In this document: positions 35,876 through 44,101 of the stretch, one piece after another
Numbering within the stretch: position 1 is the first letter of the stretch
Layout of the letters: the number at the start of each line of letters is the position of its first letter
NCBI GenBank assembly: GCA_024233835.1
Contig: JACKPC010000003.1
Coordinates: 280,501-344,500, forward strand
Reading direction: 5' to 3'
From: Leptospiraceae bacterium
GTDB lineage: Bacteria; Spirochaetota; Leptospiria; Leptospirales; Leptospiraceae
DNA: 64,000 nucleotides
Program-made: the position numbers and the translations under genes
The notes under the pieces: generated by a model
The model's input: only the letters and a program-made list of their open reading frames with translations
The model's database searches: none
Told to the model about the DNA's origin: nothing

Positions 35876-37393
35876 TCAGTTTAGAAACCATTTTTTTAAT
35901 ATCTCCTTCGAATTAGGTGGCAAACTGAACAACATTCCTTCGACTCCAAAAGTGATAGGTCCTTTATAGTATTTTTTTGAGTCACCTAAAAAAGTAGAAT
36001 GTAAAATAGCTATGGGTGTCGGTGGAATGATATGGTGAAATACAAGGTGACCAATATTGGCATCTTGTGCAATTCTTGCAGCTTCTTCCGGAAATGTGTG
36101 GTAAGACAATATGTCGGCGGAAACTTTTTCCAACACTTTTTGATTGTTTTTATTTGCTTCTAGATTTAGAACCCCAAGCATTTCAGGGTCTAAAGCTTCG
36201 TGTAGCAATAAATCAACATTTTGCGAGTTGTTCCGTAACGATTCACTTGGTAAAGTATCTCCGCTAATAACAACTGATCGGCCTTTATAATCAAATCGGA
36301 AACCCAGAGCTGGATCTGCTGGAGAGTGATCCACCAAAAATGCTGTTACTTTTAAATCATTTTTCTGGAAAATAATTACTGCCTTATTTTCATCGAAACC
36401 CTCTATTATTTCAGGCGAACCTCCATTGCCTTCTAATGGCGCTACTGTGTCTCCATGATGGGCAAACCGAAACCCTTTATCAATGGAATATGCTTGGTTG
36501 AATCCTTGCACTACTGTATCAATTCCCTTGGGACCAAGAATTTTTAGAGGCTTTTTTCTTGCTCCACTAGTCCATGATTTTAGCATTAACTCACCTAAAG
36601 CTCCAATATGATCTGAGTGTAAATGAGTAAATAGGACTGCTTCTATATTGCCTAAAGGAACCCTCATAAGTTCTAAGTTTTTTGTGCTTCCTGGACCAGT
36701 ATCAACAATAAATAAATGTTCTCCAGCGAGTACAAAAGTACAAACTCCTGTCCTTTTTGTATCCGGTAAAGGTGCACCGGTACCTGCCAAACCTACATGT
36801 AAACCGTCGGGTAGGTTCGATATCCTACTTTGATTCATTTGCCTACCTGTAAATTTAGTCCATAAAAAATTACCTATCTGACGCTCAGCTCTAAATGCAC
36901 CCACTATTACTAAAATGATAATTCCAATTATAATAAGGAATTGTTTGTTAAAAACTGTTTTTAATTCTAGTGAATTCTTTTGAGATTCCGAATTTAGAGA
37001 AAAAGAAAGGAATGATAGAATCAATATCGTTAAGAATACCAGTTCGGAAACCAGACTGCCAACGAGAACAATAGGAGTATCATCAACAAGATAACCGATC
37101 AACCTACCAGTAACCACTAAGGAAAGGAAAACGATTGGAACGAACAACAAACTCCTATAGGATGAAAATGTACCCATTAGACAAAAGAAACTCATACCTA
37201 GGAACAAGGCACCTAAATCACCTCTTAAAGAATTGATGCCTACTGCACGAGCAGGTTCTAAAAAAAGATTCATTGCAAGAACTTCAGGAATGATAAGAAA
37301 ACCAAGTCCCATAAGAAGGAATATAAATCCGACTCCACCAGACAAAACTCGTAAGATAGACTCTACAATACTATTTCCGAATAACTTTTTCAT
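35876..37393 (-). CDS. Membrane-anchored metallo-beta-lactamase-fold hydrolase
   Basis: 505 residues. The N-terminal part has about five membrane helices (about 15-175) resembling DUF4345-like four-helix proteins. After a linker, an MBL domain begins near 195 with GLAGTGAPLPD, FIVDTGPG, the metal motif FTHLHSDHIG (HxHxDH), VDHS, ISGDTL and a final HHIIPP. Closest in pattern to RNase Z/arylsulfatase-like MBL proteins; the substrate is unknown. It overlaps the upstream DJ-1-like gene by four bases. Composition looks richer in G+C than neighbouring cassettes. Confidence 0.82.
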   Translation of the reverse strand: MKKLFGNSIVESILRVLSGGVGFIFLLMGLGFLIIPEVLAMNLFLEPARAVGINSLRGDLGALFLGMSFFCLMGTFSSYRSLLFVPIVFLSLVVTGRLIGYLVDDTPIVLVGSLVSELVFLTILILSFLSFSLNSESQKNSLELKTVFNKQFLIIIGIIILVIVGAFRAERQIGNFLWTKFTGRQMNQSRISNLPDGLHVGLAGTGAPLPDTKRTGVCTFVLAGEHLFIVDTGPGSTKNLELMRVPLGNIEAVLFTHLHSDHIGALGELMLKSWTSGARKKPLKILGPKGIDTVVQGFNQAYSIDKGFRFAHHGDTVAPLEGNGGSPEIIEGFDENKAVIIFQKNDLKVTAFLVDHSPADPALGFRFDYKGRSVVISGDTLPSESLRNNSQNVDLLLHEALDPEMLGVLNLEANKNNQKVLEKVSADILSYHTFPEEAARIAQDANIGHLVFHHIIPPTPIAILHSTFLGDSKKYYKGPITFGVEGMLFSLPPNSKEILKKWFLN

Positions 37394-38226
37394 CTTCTAT
37401 TTCCTCCAGATAATTTTATCATCCTATTAGCTACTTCCGCACCAGCATTTTGGTTTTGCCCGGAGACGATGCGTCTGTCAATGACAACATGATTGGCAAA
37501 TATATCACGAAAGGCAGTAGCACTTTCGAACTTTGCTCCTGCTGCTTTCAATTCCCTTTCTGGATGTTGGGGGGTTATGGATATTCCAAGTTCTTCTATT
37601 TGCTTATTTGTAACACCTGTGATTCTTAGACCTTTGAGAAGAGGTTGATCATTTTCGTCATAAGCCAACAATAAACCGAGTAAACCATGACAAACGCCTC
37701 CAATGACTTTTCCTGCTTTGCTTGCTTGAGTTATTTTTTGACCCAAAGTTTGAGAATAACCAAGATCATAAGCCGCTCCCCAACCTCCGGCTAGAAAAAT
37801 AATGTCGTATTTTGTGAAATCGACTTGGTCAATTGGAAGAGAATTTTGAACCTTGTCTTGTAATTTTGGGTCTGATAAAAATCTATCATCGTATTCACTT
37901 TTAACAAACCTCTTAAATGAAATGGGATCTATTGGGATTTTTCCTCCTTTGATGCTTGCTAAATCTACTGACATTCTAGCGTCCAAAAATTCATAGTATG
38001 GTGCTGTGAATTCAGACCCAAATACACCTGTTTCATCTCCTTTTTCTCCTAACCTATCATGACTGGTTGTTATAATTAAAGCCCTTCCATTAGGAAGAAG
38101 ATATCGCTGACCATTGTATTCAGGGTGCAAACCCATTTTTTTGATTGCTAATGGCAATCCTGACCTTATGAAAATTCCAGCTAGTATAATGACTGCTAGT
38201 ATAATTAAAATTCTCTTTTTATTCAT
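37390..38226 (-). CDS. DJ-1/PfpI family protein with N-terminal anchor
   Basis: About 278 residues from ATG 38226, where AAGGATAAGCACA gives a ribosome binding site; a longer frame to 38298 exists. One membrane helix (about 5-22), then a class I glutamine-amidotransferase-like domain with the acidic residue in SEFTAPYYEF, IIFLAGGWGAAYDLG and the nucleophile elbow GGVCHGLLGLL (Cys). Family roles include glyoxalase III/deglycase or chaperone (Hsp31) activity. Paired with an MBL hydrolase in the same operon, possibly a small detoxification unit. Confidence 0.82.
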   Translation of the reverse strand: MNKKRILIILAVIILAGIFIRSGLPLAIKKMGLHPEYNGQRYLLPNGRALIITTSHDRLGEKGDETGVFGSEFTAPYYEFLDARMSVDLASIKGGKIPIDPISFKRFVKSEYDDRFLSDPKLQDKVQNSLPIDQVDFTKYDIIFLAGGWGAAYDLGYSQTLGQKITQASKAGKVIGGVCHGLLGLLLAYDENDQPLLKGLRITGVTNKQIEELGISITPQHPERELKAAGAKFESATAFRDIFANHVVIDRRIVSGQNQNAGAEVANRMIKLSGGNRR

Positions 38227-38404
38227 TGTGCTTATCCTTTTGAAAGAACTTATTCCCATACTATGATAAGAATATTTTTTAATGCTTTTTTCATACAAAA
38301 ATCTATTACTTCTGGATGAATAATCATGATTTAAACTCTATAAATAAGTTGTTATTTTAGCGTCTAACAATTTCCTGTTGTAAAATTAAAGCTTTTCAAA
38401 TGGC

Positions 38405-38476
38405 ATCTAACGTCCCGAGAATCATCCGATGTGACGGTGGCTGATATGGGTCATGTCGGATATTCTCTTGTTAAAC
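38405..38476 (-). repeat. attC-like recombination site K (72 nt)
   Basis: Consensus cores ATCTAAC and GTTAAAC. Arms GAGAAT / ATTCTC and ATCCGA / TCGGAT pair with unpaired bases between, as in classical attC sites. Nearly the same as site L. Confidence 0.9.
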
Positions 38477-38519
38477 AGCGTAAAAGATATTACTGTAATA
38501 TTATTAAATAATCCTATTC

Positions 38520-39260
38520 TCATTTATTACACATAAAAGGTAATAAGTTTTTATTTTTATCTACTATAAAAATAATTCCAAAGTCATACTTATCTATATT
38601 ACTTTTTAAAACTCGGTTATATGTATCCAAGCTTGCAAGAAAATAATCATTAAGTATCCCTAGCCATTTAGTCCCATTAAGGTTTTTTAATTTTTCGTAT
38701 TTGGTTTTTATTATATGAGTTAATGCTTTTTTAATATGGCTTTCAATATTATATTCATGGTTCTTGCTTTTAATCATAGAAATAATAGTAAATGATTTAT
38801 CATTTTTATTTATCTTTTCTTTTATTTTTATTTCAATTAATTCATTAGAAACGTTAAATTTTCTAAATATATTATAATTGCTATATTCTTTATTATCAAT
38901 AATGTTTTTTAAGTATAGCTTAAGATCCTTTTTAAAAGAATTAAAATTTAAAATAGGTCCTTTAATTCTCAATTTAAAAACCATATCATCCGTACTAATT
39001 CCTTTAAAATAATTATTTAATTCATTTTCAATATTTAAAATCGGATAGTTAATACTTTTCGTAGAAGTAATTGTCTGGTTATCTTCTTCAATTGCTATTG
39101 CTGTACATTGAGTTATCTCAAGTAAATATTCATGAGATCCAATAAAAACTTTATAATCAGGTGGATGATTTCTGTTTCCATCAATAATTCTATATGATTT
39201 AAAATTAGAAAGATATTTTTCTACAATTATGTTTTTTACTAATTCTTCATCCGCTCGCAT
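38520..39260 (-). CDS. Hypothetical protein, possible PD-(D/E)XK nuclease (cassette 11)
   Basis: 246 residues. PPDYKVFIGSHEYLLEITQCT has the P-D and E-x-T arrangement of divergent PD-(D/E)XK domains; the rest is helical and Lys-rich, ending YDFGIIFIVDKNKNLLPFMC. The nuclease assignment rests on that short segment only. Downstream in the same cassette are a zinc-finger membrane protein and a DUF2752 protein. Confidence 0.45.
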   Translation of the reverse strand: MRADEELVKNIIVEKYLSNFKSYRIIDGNRNHPPDYKVFIGSHEYLLEITQCTAIAIEEDNQTITSTKSINYPILNIENELNNYFKGISTDDMVFKLRIKGPILNFNSFKKDLKLYLKNIIDNKEYSNYNIFRKFNVSNELIEIKIKEKINKNDKSFTIISMIKSKNHEYNIESHIKKALTHIIKTKYEKLKNLNGTKWLGILNDYFLASLDTYNRVLKSNIDKYDFGIIFIVDKNKNLLPFMCNK

Positions 39261-39311
39261 AATTATCTACCTTATTAATATATTTTATAATTTCATAAGC
39301 CTTTTAAAAAA

Positions 39312-39704
39312 TTAAGTTCCATTTTTTATTAAATATAACCAATTAATAATTACTATTACTATAAAAGGAAAATTAAACTTTCCATTAGAGTAAAAATCTA
39401 TCATTTTGAATTTCATATCTATACCAGTTGTGATTTTTATTAATGTAATGATATAGTATTTTATTAAATAATATACCACTAAGATTATTAGAGGGTTTAA
39501 TTTAATTGCTTCAATATACTGTGATTTTAAGAAAAGTGATAGAGCCCTTGTTATTCCACATGCAAAACAGGGAATATCAAAAAAATTCTTAAAAAGACAT
39601 AGAGAAGGGAAATAAAAGTGTGAATCGAAATTAATAAAATTCAACACTGCCATGCAAAAACCTAGCAGTGTAAGTATAATTATTGATTTTACTTTTAGAT
39701 TCAT
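39312..39704 (-). CDS. DUF2752 membrane protein
   Basis: 130 residues with three hydrophobic helices. FFDIPCFACGITRALSLFLK carries the defining P-C-(P/F)-x-C-G-(M/L/I)-TR motif of DUF2752. Function unknown in the family. Its ATG shares a base with the stop of the zinc-finger gene (ATGA), a coupled pair commonly seen together in other bacteria. Confidence 0.8.
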   Translation of the reverse strand: MNLKVKSIIILTLLGFCMAVLNFINFDSHFYFPSLCLFKNFFDIPCFACGITRALSLFLKSQYIEAIKLNPLIILVVYYLIKYYIITLIKITTGIDMKFKMIDFYSNGKFNFPFIVIVIINWLYLIKNGT

Positions 39705-40051
39705 CAGCGGCTTTTATACCATAGAGGATAAAAAATTAATCCAATTCCACCAGTACATAAAAGTAAGGCAAGAAACATCCCCCAATGAATATATCTTCCA
39801 GAATGAGAATTCCCAGAACTACTTGAGGAAGATGCACTAGCTGCAGCACCGCCTCCCCCAGCATTCATGAAAACCATAGGCATTTCTGACCTTTTATCAG
39901 TTTTATTCGAAGCTTCTTTAAATACTTTACCAATATCTTGTTTGCAATAATTCTTTCCTTCAACTTCAACTAAGCAATCTGAGCAAAATAATTTTCCACA
40001 GTAAACGCATGCTCCATCTGCGTCTTTTTCTGTATGATTTGAACATTTCAT
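39704..40051 (-). CDS. B-box-like zinc-finger membrane protein
   Basis: 115 residues. The N-terminus CSNHTEKDADGACVYCGKLF followed by CSDCLVEVEGKNYC is a B-box-type zinc-binding module. A Ser/Gly/Ala-rich linker (about 65-90) leads to one membrane helix and a short basic tail. First gene of cassette 11, coupled to the DUF2752 gene. Probably a membrane regulator or adaptor. Confidence 0.72.
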   Translation of the reverse strand: MKCSNHTEKDADGACVYCGKLFCSDCLVEVEGKNYCKQDIGKVFKEASNKTDKRSEMPMVFMNAGGGGAAASASSSSSSGNSHSGRYIHWGMFLALLLCTGGIGLIFYPLWYKSR

Positions 40052-40108
40052 TTTCTAAAATCTCCGTTTATTTTAATAATCTCGTATTCATAAAATAATA
40101 TTTATGCT

Positions 40109-40180
40109 GTTTAACGTCCCGAGAATCGTCCGACGTGACGGCGGCTGAAATGGGTCATGTCGGATATTCTCTTGTTGACC
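40109..40180 (-). repeat. attC-like recombination site L (72 nt)
   Basis: Cores GTTTAAC and GTTGACC. Arms GAGAAT / ATTCTC and TCCGACGTGAC / GTCATGTCGGA. Differs from site K at a few positions, several of them in the apical loop. Confidence 0.9.
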
Positions 40181-40198
40181 GAAGTTTTGGTTAAGTTA

Positions 40199-40555
40199 TT
40201 ATATTTCTCTAATTCTTATTTTGTTCTTTGTAATAACGGTAAATTTATTATAAAGAGAATCTCCATATTTTTTGAGTAATAATTTTAAGGAATTTATAAT
40301 TTCATTCAATTCACTTTCGTCATACCTAAGGAAGAGAATACCTACAGATTCTGTTTTATGTGCAAAAACCCATTCTCCAAAATCTTTATCTTCGGTCAAA
40401 ATTAGACATTCATTTTGATTTGCAAGGACTATTATTTCAATATCCTTTATCCCTCTATAACTTTCTTTTATAGAAATTATTTCATATTTATCATCCCTTA
40501 ATGATTGAATAATAATATTATCAATATTTTCATCTGCAATGATTTTAACAGGCAA
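40199..40555 (-). CDS. DUF5615 PIN-like toxin
   Basis: 118 residues. IIADENI near the N-terminus and LILTEDKDFGEWVF in the middle are the acidic PIN-like motifs of DUF5615 (Mut7-C-related) proteins, predicted RNases. It overlaps the upstream DUF433 antitoxin gene by 11 bp, the usual arrangement for this toxin-antitoxin type. As cassette cargo it may stabilise the array against loss. Confidence 0.85.
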   Translation of the reverse strand: MPVKIIADENIDNIIIQSLRDDKYEIISIKESYRGIKDIEIIVLANQNECLILTEDKDFGEWVFAHKTESVGILFLRYDESELNEIINSLKLLLKKYGDSLYNKFTVITKNKIRIREI

Positions 40556-40769
40556 TTACTTCTTCCTTTGAAACTACATCAGCAGAATATGCTAAAGCCG
40601 CGTATATATCATCTATTGTTATGTGTGGATATGATTTTAGCAATTCTTCTATCCAAATTTTTTGAGATAATTTTCTAAGGATCAACTCAACAGTTATTCT
40701 TGTTCCCTTTATTATAGGCTTTCCAAGCATAATTTGTGGATCAGCAATAATTCTCTCTCGATAATTCAT
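40545..40769 (-). CDS. DUF433 antitoxin
   Basis: 74 residues. RIIADPQIMLGKPIIKGTRI followed by TVELILRKL and YPHITIDDIYAAL is the DUF433 helix-turn-helix antitoxin signature, near full length for the family. It precedes and overlaps the DUF5615 toxin gene and probably autoregulates the pair. Confidence 0.88.
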   Translation of the reverse strand: MNYRERIIADPQIMLGKPIIKGTRITVELILRKLSQKIWIEELLKSYPHITIDDIYAALAYSADVVSKEEVIAC

Positions 40770-40869
40770 AATTTCTCCTGTATATTAAAAGGATATATAT
40801 CAAAATTTATCCTCTCATACTTTAAAATTATGTCCATTCTAAAATTACGAGAGAACAAATTTTCTTTAC

Positions 40870-41106
40870 TTATGTAAATACTACCGGAACGGATGAGTAA
40901 CCCTTTTGATAAGCCAGATAAACTCTATGCCTTCCATTTATTATTCGGTACGGTCTCCCACCACTTCTATCCAAAGCAATAGGGTCACTACTACTATTCA
41001 ATTGAGTTTCAAATGAATCATAGCCATTTTCTAAAGAAGAAAGTCTTGAACTACTGAGTTCGTCTCGACTCGGTATCCTAATGTCAGATAAGCTTACATT
41101 TTCCAT
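40870..41106 (-). CDS. Small ParB-like domain protein
   Basis: 78 residues. RPYRIINGRHRVYLAYQKGY followed by VPVVF is the ParB/Srx-type NGRHR-x-x-A motif; the preceding acidic region PIALDRSGG is consistent. Only the core of the fold fits in this length. First gene of cassette 12; its relation to the downstream toxin-antitoxin pair (about 100 bp away) is unclear. Confidence 0.6.
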   Translation of the reverse strand: MENVSLSDIRIPSRDELSSSRLSSLENGYDSFETQLNSSSDPIALDRSGGRPYRIINGRHRVYLAYQKGYSSVPVVFT

Positions 41107-41151
41107 TTAAGTCTCCTTAAATATTATCTTGATAGTTGTATCCAAAATTTC

Positions 41152-41414
41152 GGACAACGTCACGAGCATAGACGACATTGCCGGTGAAAGCGGAAGTGCG
41201 GTTCGCATCTTCCGTTTGAGCGGGCAAAGTCCCCATGCACCAAATAAACCCTGCAAGGAATGTGACTGCTTTTCGAGGCAGATTCCTTGCCCATATTCTA
41301 AAATAAATAAAAACAGATTTCCAAATACGTCTATAGCTGCATGTGCATGGGGCAAGTGAGAGTGCAGCTTCTATATCATGCACACTCACACAGCGTCTCA
41401 TGTTCGAGTTTGAC
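41152..41414 (-). repeat. attC-like recombination site M (263 nt)
   Basis: Left core GGACAAC, right end GTTTGAC. Arms CGAGCATAGACG and CGTCTCATGTTCG pair imperfectly. Its left core mismatches its partner GTTGACC at one position. The least certain of the 13 sites. Confidence 0.65.
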
Positions 41415-41662
41415 GACGAAAGCGGGAGGATTGTAACGGTGCGCTTATAGGAGGCAAGCGGGGTTTTTTTTAACGGGAGTAATTGGGAAAAATGGTGGGG
41501 GTTAAAAAAAAAGGTAATGGATAAGCGCAGGGAGGGCGGTGGGAATTGGGGGGATAAAAAATTAAAAATTAACTTTATCATCTCTTCTTATTTCTCCTGC
41601 ATTTATCTTGTTTTAACACCATAACCCTGACCTAAAATAATGGGTGGTCGGGGCTTTTGTCG
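41415..41662. other. Gene-less cassette with G-rich strand
   Basis: About 250 bp between sites M and N with no plausible gene. The plus strand is strongly purine-biased, with many G runs. Positions 41530-41553 form four G tracts of at least three (loops 1, 4 and 4), a canonical quadruplex pattern. Cassette ends match each other (GACGACGAAAGC near 41411 and GCTTTTGTCGTT near 41653). Confidence 0.6.
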
Positions 41663-41770
41663 TTCTAACGTTTCCGGGGCATAAGAAGTTTTCACCGTAG
41701 CGCAGCGGAGGTGAAAATTTGGCGTAGCCCAAGCGACCGCAGGGAGCGCCGCTTATGCCCCGTGTTAAGT
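41663..41770 (-). repeat. attC-like recombination site N (108 nt)
   Basis: Cores TTCTAAC and GTTAAGT. Arms GGGGCATAAG / CTTATGCCCC pair perfectly over 10 bp, with TTTTCACC / GGTGAAAA inside. Confidence 0.88.
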
Positions 41771-41812
41771 GCAGTTAGGGCGCCAACTCTTACAGTAAAG
41801 TTTATTAAAAGC

Positions 41813-41830
41813 AACCCCCATGCCCCCTTT
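41813..41830 (+). repeat. Internal inverted repeat, left copy
   Basis: AACCCCCATGCCCCCTTT, exactly complementary to 44031-44048. The two copies enclose the nuclease-methyltransferase gene pair inside the last cassette, each followed inward by a G+C-rich hairpin with a CACGGACG motif. Confidence 0.75.
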
Positions 41831-41874
41831 TTCCGCCGGAGCGCACGGACGCGCGTAGGCGGTTGCAGTGAAAA

Positions 41875-42972
41875 TTATTTTTTACCTTTTCTTCTATTGC
41901 AATCTTTACATAGCATTTGTAAATTATCAGGAGAAGTTTTGCCACCTTCAAACCATGGTGTTATATGGTCACCTTCCATTTCTTCATATTCCCATTTCTT
42001 TTTCTTGTTATCACCTTTACAGAGAGGGCATATACCTTTTTGCTTTTCGTATGCTGCTCTTTTCTGGCTTTCTGTAAATGCTCTTATACTCAAATGTTTT
42101 TCATCATTGGTGAGGATGTAAGAATATATACCTTTTTTATTCGTTACATCATCGTCCATCATGAGTTGTTCAATTTGTTTCTCTAATTTTGTGGAATCGT
42201 ATTTTTTCTTGCCGAATTTATTATAAAGCTCACCCCAGGGAATTCCTTTCATTTCTTTTCTATAATTTGGGAATACTACTTGAACCCAATCAATCACAGC
42301 TTTAAAGTAGAGCCACAATTCATTTGCATTAGGTTCATGTTGATTTTTTGACATATATTCTTCAATTTTACCTTCACTGAGCCAACTAATCGCTGTTTCT
42401 AAATATTCTTGTCGGTTTGCAGTCCCAATAAGGTAATCACCACCTATTCCATAAGCAGGGCAACCTGTTTTACTAAAATACCTTTTTGCATCAGATACCC
42501 AAGAACCATGATAAACAGCATTTCTTAATTCCTGATCTGTTAGTTTCTCACCTGCTATGTTAATAGTTTTAAACCATTCCAGTTTCTCACTATCAGTTCC
42601 ACTACAAAAATATATCATTAACTTATAGTTTAGTATCTGCTCTTGTTCATCTTTTTGAAGATTATGAAAATATCTGTCGTTAAAAGAAAAATCCCCTTCT
42701 ACAAACTGGCTAACAGAAATAGTTCGTTGTTGACCGTCAATTACTTCAAAATTACCGTCTTCTCTTACAGCCCAGTACATAACATTAAGAGGAAAGTCTT
42801 TAGTAATTGTATCAATAACAGCATCTCTTTGTTTATCTTTATAAATGAATTCTCTTTGATAGGGGGGGCGTATATCAAGTTTTCCACTATAACCTACTAC
42901 GCCATTCTCATCATTATCTTGGTATCCTTCTGATAATTCTCGTACAGTAATTTCTTTAAGTTCTATATTCAT
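41875..42972 (-). CDS. DUF262-HNH endonuclease-like protein
   Basis: 365 residues. The N-terminal DUF262 (GmrS-like NTPase) domain shows PPYQREFIYKDKQ and VIDGQQRTISV, and a helical middle follows. The C-terminal HNH nuclease has CPLCKG, the EGDHITPWFEGGKTSPDNLQ core and CKDCNRRK. This single-chain DUF262-HNH layout resembles shorter relatives of GmrSD type IV restriction enzymes. It lies seven bp after an EcoRI-type DNA methyltransferase gene, so here it more likely acts as the restriction partner of a modification enzyme. Confidence 0.85.
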   Translation of the reverse strand: MNIELKEITVRELSEGYQDNDENGVVGYSGKLDIRPPYQREFIYKDKQRDAVIDTITKDFPLNVMYWAVREDGNFEVIDGQQRTISVSQFVEGDFSFNDRYFHNLQKDEQEQILNYKLMIYFCSGTDSEKLEWFKTINIAGEKLTDQELRNAVYHGSWVSDAKRYFSKTGCPAYGIGGDYLIGTANRQEYLETAISWLSEGKIEEYMSKNQHEPNANELWLYFKAVIDWVQVVFPNYRKEMKGIPWGELYNKFGKKKYDSTKLEKQIEQLMMDDDVTNKKGIYSYILTNDEKHLSIRAFTESQKRAAYEKQKGICPLCKGDNKKKKWEYEEMEGDHITPWFEGGKTSPDNLQMLCKDCNRRKGKK

Positions 42973-42979
42973 AAAATCC

Positions 42980-43990
42980 TCATTTCTTACGTTTTCTTAT
43001 TAATATTCGACCATATTTTAACTTACCATTCATATAAGGACCATCTTTTCCTGTAGATGATGGGATGCCTGCCAACCCTTTAATATTACCAGCAATCAAC
43101 CCTACAATTTCAAATTGCTCTGGATTATATTTATCTAAGAATGTAATTGGAACACCCATAACGCCATCATAATCAGCAGGTATATTTTTATATGTTGAAA
43201 CTTCAATTGCATCATAATTATCATATTTTGGGTAATCAGATTCATTTCCATTGTATTGTTTATATAATATTATTTCTTCGTGTCGTTTGGAATGGTCAAG
43301 ATTTGTAAACCAGAATATACTGCCCATGCTGAAATATTTTTTACCATCTTCTATCTTAATTCTGGATTTTGTTTTAATTTCATAATCAAGAGGTACTTCG
43401 AACCATTTTGTACCGCCATTATCAACACCTGTCCAAATCTTATTATCTTTAAACAAAATAAATATATCTCGATATGTGAAAGCATTTTGACTACCGATGA
43501 TTAAGAATTTTTTTTCATATTCCATAAGTTGAGCAACGTACTCTCTGAATAAAGAAAATGGTGGATTTGTAACAACTATATCTGCCTTTTTAAGGAGCTC
43601 AATACTTTCTTTGCTTCTAAAATCACCATCGCCTTTTAAATACTGAATTCCAATTTCTTCTATATCTGGAACATTATTGCCATTTAGGTCACCTTCATAT
43701 TCTAAATATATTGCTTGTTCAGAATCATTTTGGCTAAATAAATCCATTTCTTGATTTTTATAACAAGTTGTAATAAGTTTTTTTAAGCCTAATTTTTCAA
43801 AATTATAGGAAAAATAATGAAAGAAATTACTTACTCTTGGATCATCACAATTGCAAAAAACCACTTTATCTTTGAAATGATGTTTGTAATGTTTTAATTC
43901 TTTCTCAATATCAGTAAGTTGAGTATAGAAATCATCATTTTTATTAGTTCTCGCATTACTTAATGTTTTGTTTAATGTTTCTTCTGCCAT
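42980..43990 (-). CDS. Adenine-specific DNA methyltransferase, EcoRI type
   Basis: 336 residues from ATG 43990, preceded by GGAG five bases upstream; a longer frame from 44080 reads through a hairpin and is rejected. Motif IV is VVTNPPFSLF (NPPF). The surrounding DNPRVSNFFHYF-like region (CDDPRVSNFFHYFS) and WTGVDNGGTKWFEVP match the M.EcoRI family of N6-adenine methyltransferases. It precedes and is probably co-transcribed with the DUF262-HNH gene. First gene of the array when read from the presumed attI end. Confidence 0.85.
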   Translation of the reverse strand: MAEETLNKTLSNARTNKNDDFYTQLTDIEKELKHYKHHFKDKVVFCNCDDPRVSNFFHYFSYNFEKLGLKKLITTCYKNQEMDLFSQNDSEQAIYLEYEGDLNGNNVPDIEEIGIQYLKGDGDFRSKESIELLKKADIVVTNPPFSLFREYVAQLMEYEKKFLIIGSQNAFTYRDIFILFKDNKIWTGVDNGGTKWFEVPLDYEIKTKSRIKIEDGKKYFSMGSIFWFTNLDHSKRHEEIILYKQYNGNESDYPKYDNYDAIEVSTYKNIPADYDGVMGVPITFLDKYNPEQFEIVGLIAGNIKGLAGIPSSTGKDGPYMNGKLKYGRILIRKRKK

Positions 43991-44030
43991 TTTTTCTCCA
44001 TATTTGCCCGGCACGGACGCCGGGCTTCTT

Positions 44031-44048
44031 AAAGGGGGCATGGGGGTT
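44031..44048 (-). repeat. Internal inverted repeat, right copy
   Basis: Exact complement of 41813-41830; lies upstream of the methyltransferase start, next to a CCCGGC / GCCGGG hairpin at 44008-44025. Confidence 0.75.
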
Positions 44049-44101
44049 CCCATTTTTTCAACTACTTTTCTTTTACACAAAAAGTTTGGCGCCCTAATTG
44101 C

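Noticed and set aside
41107..41581. Minus-strand ORFs over site M and the G-rich cassette
   Set aside because: They translate palindromic attC DNA and a pyrimidine-rich strand into low-complexity Pro/Ser/Leu text; no start signal.
18583..41770. Repeated palindromes as a CRISPR array
   Set aside because: Spacing is irregular (0.25-4.5 kb), repeats are imperfect palindromes of varied length, and whole genes lie between them; no cas genes.
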